From a virus: a stretch of DNA of 21,251 nucleotides. Where the stretch lies: the IMG/VR virus record IMGVR_UViG_3300020477_000158, positions 1 to 21,251 of that record. One strand, given 5' to 3'. This document shows, piece by piece, positions 20,178 through 21,251 of the stretch. The notes under the pieces are model-generated. The model saw only the letters and a program-made list of their open reading frames with translations, was not told the origin of the DNA and made no database searches. Made by a program: the position numbers and the translations under genes. Position 1 is the first letter of the stretch, and each line of letters begins with the position of its first letter.

Positions 20178-21251
20178 ATGCAACACATCGAAGCACACAA
20201 TAAGATGTTAGATCGGCGGCGCTCATTTGTTGCCCGCTATCCTTTCTTCGGCACTCACGCCATGCGGCTGGAGTTGGTCGAAGATATCACCCAGCCCACG
20301 GGCTACACCGATGGCAAGGTGCTGGGGTACAACCCCCACTTTGTCATGCAGTTGACCGGCCCGCAGATCGACATGCTGTTCGCCCATGAGGTGATGCATG
20401 TTGTTCTCAATCACCCGTGGCGACGTGGTATCCGCGATCCGAAGTGCTGGAACATTGCAGGTGATCACGTCATCAACCTGATCCTAGTCGAAGAGAAGTT
20501 CTCGCTGATCCCCAACGTGCTGTGCAACCCTGACTTTGCTGGCCGCTCGACTGAGTGGGTGTACGGTCAGGTTTACCGGGAGCAGAACAAGCCGGACGAT
20601 GGCGATCAGCCCAGCGGTAACGACGGCGATCCCTCCGATGATCAGGGCGACGATCAAGACAGCGGTCAGCCCAGTGATCAGGATGGTGAGCCGTCCGATG
20701 ATCAAGGCGATGATCAAGATGGTGATCAGCCCAGTGATCAAGGCGGTGATCAAGATGGCGACCCCGGCGATCAGCCCGGTGACCCCGGCGGCAATCAAGG
20801 CGGTGATCAAGAAGATGATCAGCCGGGTAATTCTTCAAGTACTCCGACAGAGTATGGGCCGGACGATGTCCCTACTTTCGAAGAGGCGATGGAGTCCAGC
20901 AACATGGGCAACGTGCGCGACTGTCTCGATGATGACGGCCAGATCGATACGCAAGCCGAGATCGACAACAACCAAGCGGTGACGATCACGTCTTCGATGG
21001 AGCGCAAGCGTGGCGAAATGTCCGGCCCTCTCATGGAGCAGATCAACGGGCGGCTCGAATCGGTTGTTGAATGGCGCGAGTCGTTGCTGACTTTGCTTCA
21101 GAACTTCGGCAACGACTTCGACGTGACATGGTCGAAACCTAATCGTCGTTTTATCGGCGGCGGGGATTACTTCCCTACCGTGAAGCGCGAAGGGTTAGAG
21201 CATGTTGTGCTGGTCGTTGATTCGTCCTACTCGATGTCTGTCCGTGAGATC
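20178..21251 (+). CDS. DUF2201-type metallopeptidase-like/VWA protein (cut at right edge)
   Basis: The frame is open from ATG at 20178 to the window edge (358 codons). Residues about 18-135 form the DUF2201 N-terminal domain: FAHEVMHVVLNHPWRR carries an HExxH zinc motif (H70, E71, H74), and WNIAGDHVIN may supply the third ligand. Residues about 140-215 are an acidic Asp/Gln/Gly/Pro linker of repeated GDQ and DQPS units. After a helical region with RLESVVEWRESLLTLLQNF the VWA domain starts: HVVLVVDSSYSMS holds the D-x-S-x-S MIDAS loop (D348, S350, S352). Such proteins partner MoxR ATPases, as here. The rest of the VWA domain lies outside the window. Peptidase activity is not demonstrated for this family. 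Confidence 0.85.
   Translation, partial: MQHIEAHNKMLDRRRSFVARYPFFGTHAMRLELVEDITQPTGYTDGKVLGYNPHFVMQLTGPQIDMLFAHEVMHVVLNHPWRRGIRDPKCWNIAGDHVINLILVEEKFSLIPNVLCNPDFAGRSTEWVYGQVYREQNKPDDGDQPSGNDGDPSDDQGDDQDSGQPSDQDGEPSDDQGDDQDGDQPSDQGGDQDGDPGDQPGDPGGNQGGDQEDDQPGNSSSTPTEYGPDDVPTFEEAMESSNMGNVRDCLDDDGQIDTQAEIDNNQAVTITSSMERKRGEMSGPLMEQINGRLESVVEWRESLLTLLQNFGNDFDVTWSKPNRRFIGGGDYFPTVKREGLEHVVLVVDSSYSMSVREI
20593..20825 (+). repeat. GATC-rich low-complexity repeats in the acidic linker
   Basis: About 230 bases are built from short words such as GGCGATGATCAAG and GGTGATCAGCCCAG. Nearly every Asp-Gln pair is coded GAT-CAA or GAT-CAG, so GATC recurs about a dozen times, often as TGATCA. The uniform codons point to recent repeat expansion and not to selection on the peptide alone. 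Confidence 0.75.

Noticed and set aside
20473-20838. Minus-strand frames with His/Asp/Arg repeats opposite the acidic linker
   Set aside because: They are the reverse reading of the GATC repeats, not separate genes.

Overview
The window looks like the structural (late) half of a short-tailed bacteriophage genome plus the start of a divergent second gene block. The evidence is a canonical run of virion genes on the minus strand: large terminase, portal, scaffold, major capsid protein, head-tail adaptor, a beta-propeller tail-hub protein and a tail-fibre-like protein. The portal, adaptor and hub look P22-like, while the capsid protein looks most like the N4 gp56 type, so the virion set appears mosaic. 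The 2OG oxygenases, GT9 glycosyltransferase and MoxR-type ATPase are typical cargo of environmental (often marine) phages. Host and phage genus cannot be named from this sequence. I saw no integrase, tRNA or DNA-replication gene.

Layout. The minus strand carries one almost gap-free gene train from about 17099 down to 1, with many ATGA or TAATG stop/start overlaps. In transcription order it starts with an early-moron section (17099-12392): two tiny proteins, a 29-residue membrane peptide, a 2OG-Fe(II) oxygenase, a 34-residue protein with nine cysteines, an exported glycosidase-like TIM barrel, an HNH-like protein, two paralogous Pro/Ala-rich proteins separated by a 64-residue protein, and a prolyl-4-hydroxylase-like protein. 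Packaging and head follow (12402-5315): terminase, four small ORFs, portal, a 91-residue protein, scaffold, major capsid protein and a 57-residue protein, ended by a clear rho-independent hairpin. The tail section (5262-1) holds two proteins of unknown role, the GT9 enzyme, the adaptor, the hub and the start of a fibre-like gene cut by the window edge.

From 17100 to 18150 there is about 1 kb without a convincing gene. It is GC-rich and full of palindromes and repeats, and it separates the minus-strand train from a plus-strand operon. That operon (18151-21251) encodes a 324-residue protein (possibly DUF3150-like), a MoxR-type AAA+ ATPase and a DUF2201-type HExxH/VWA protein cut by the right edge. 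This resembles a MoxR/VWA chaperone module. Its codon choice is visibly more GC-rich than that of the structural genes.

The most interesting reading is that the moron section encodes a protein-modification set. A prolyl-4-hydroxylase-like gene starts inside the stop codon of a gene whose product is about half proline over roughly 75 residues, and that protein has a paralogue just upstream. A second 2OG oxygenase overlaps a metallothionein-like peptide. Functions of these pairs are inferred from sequence and order only.
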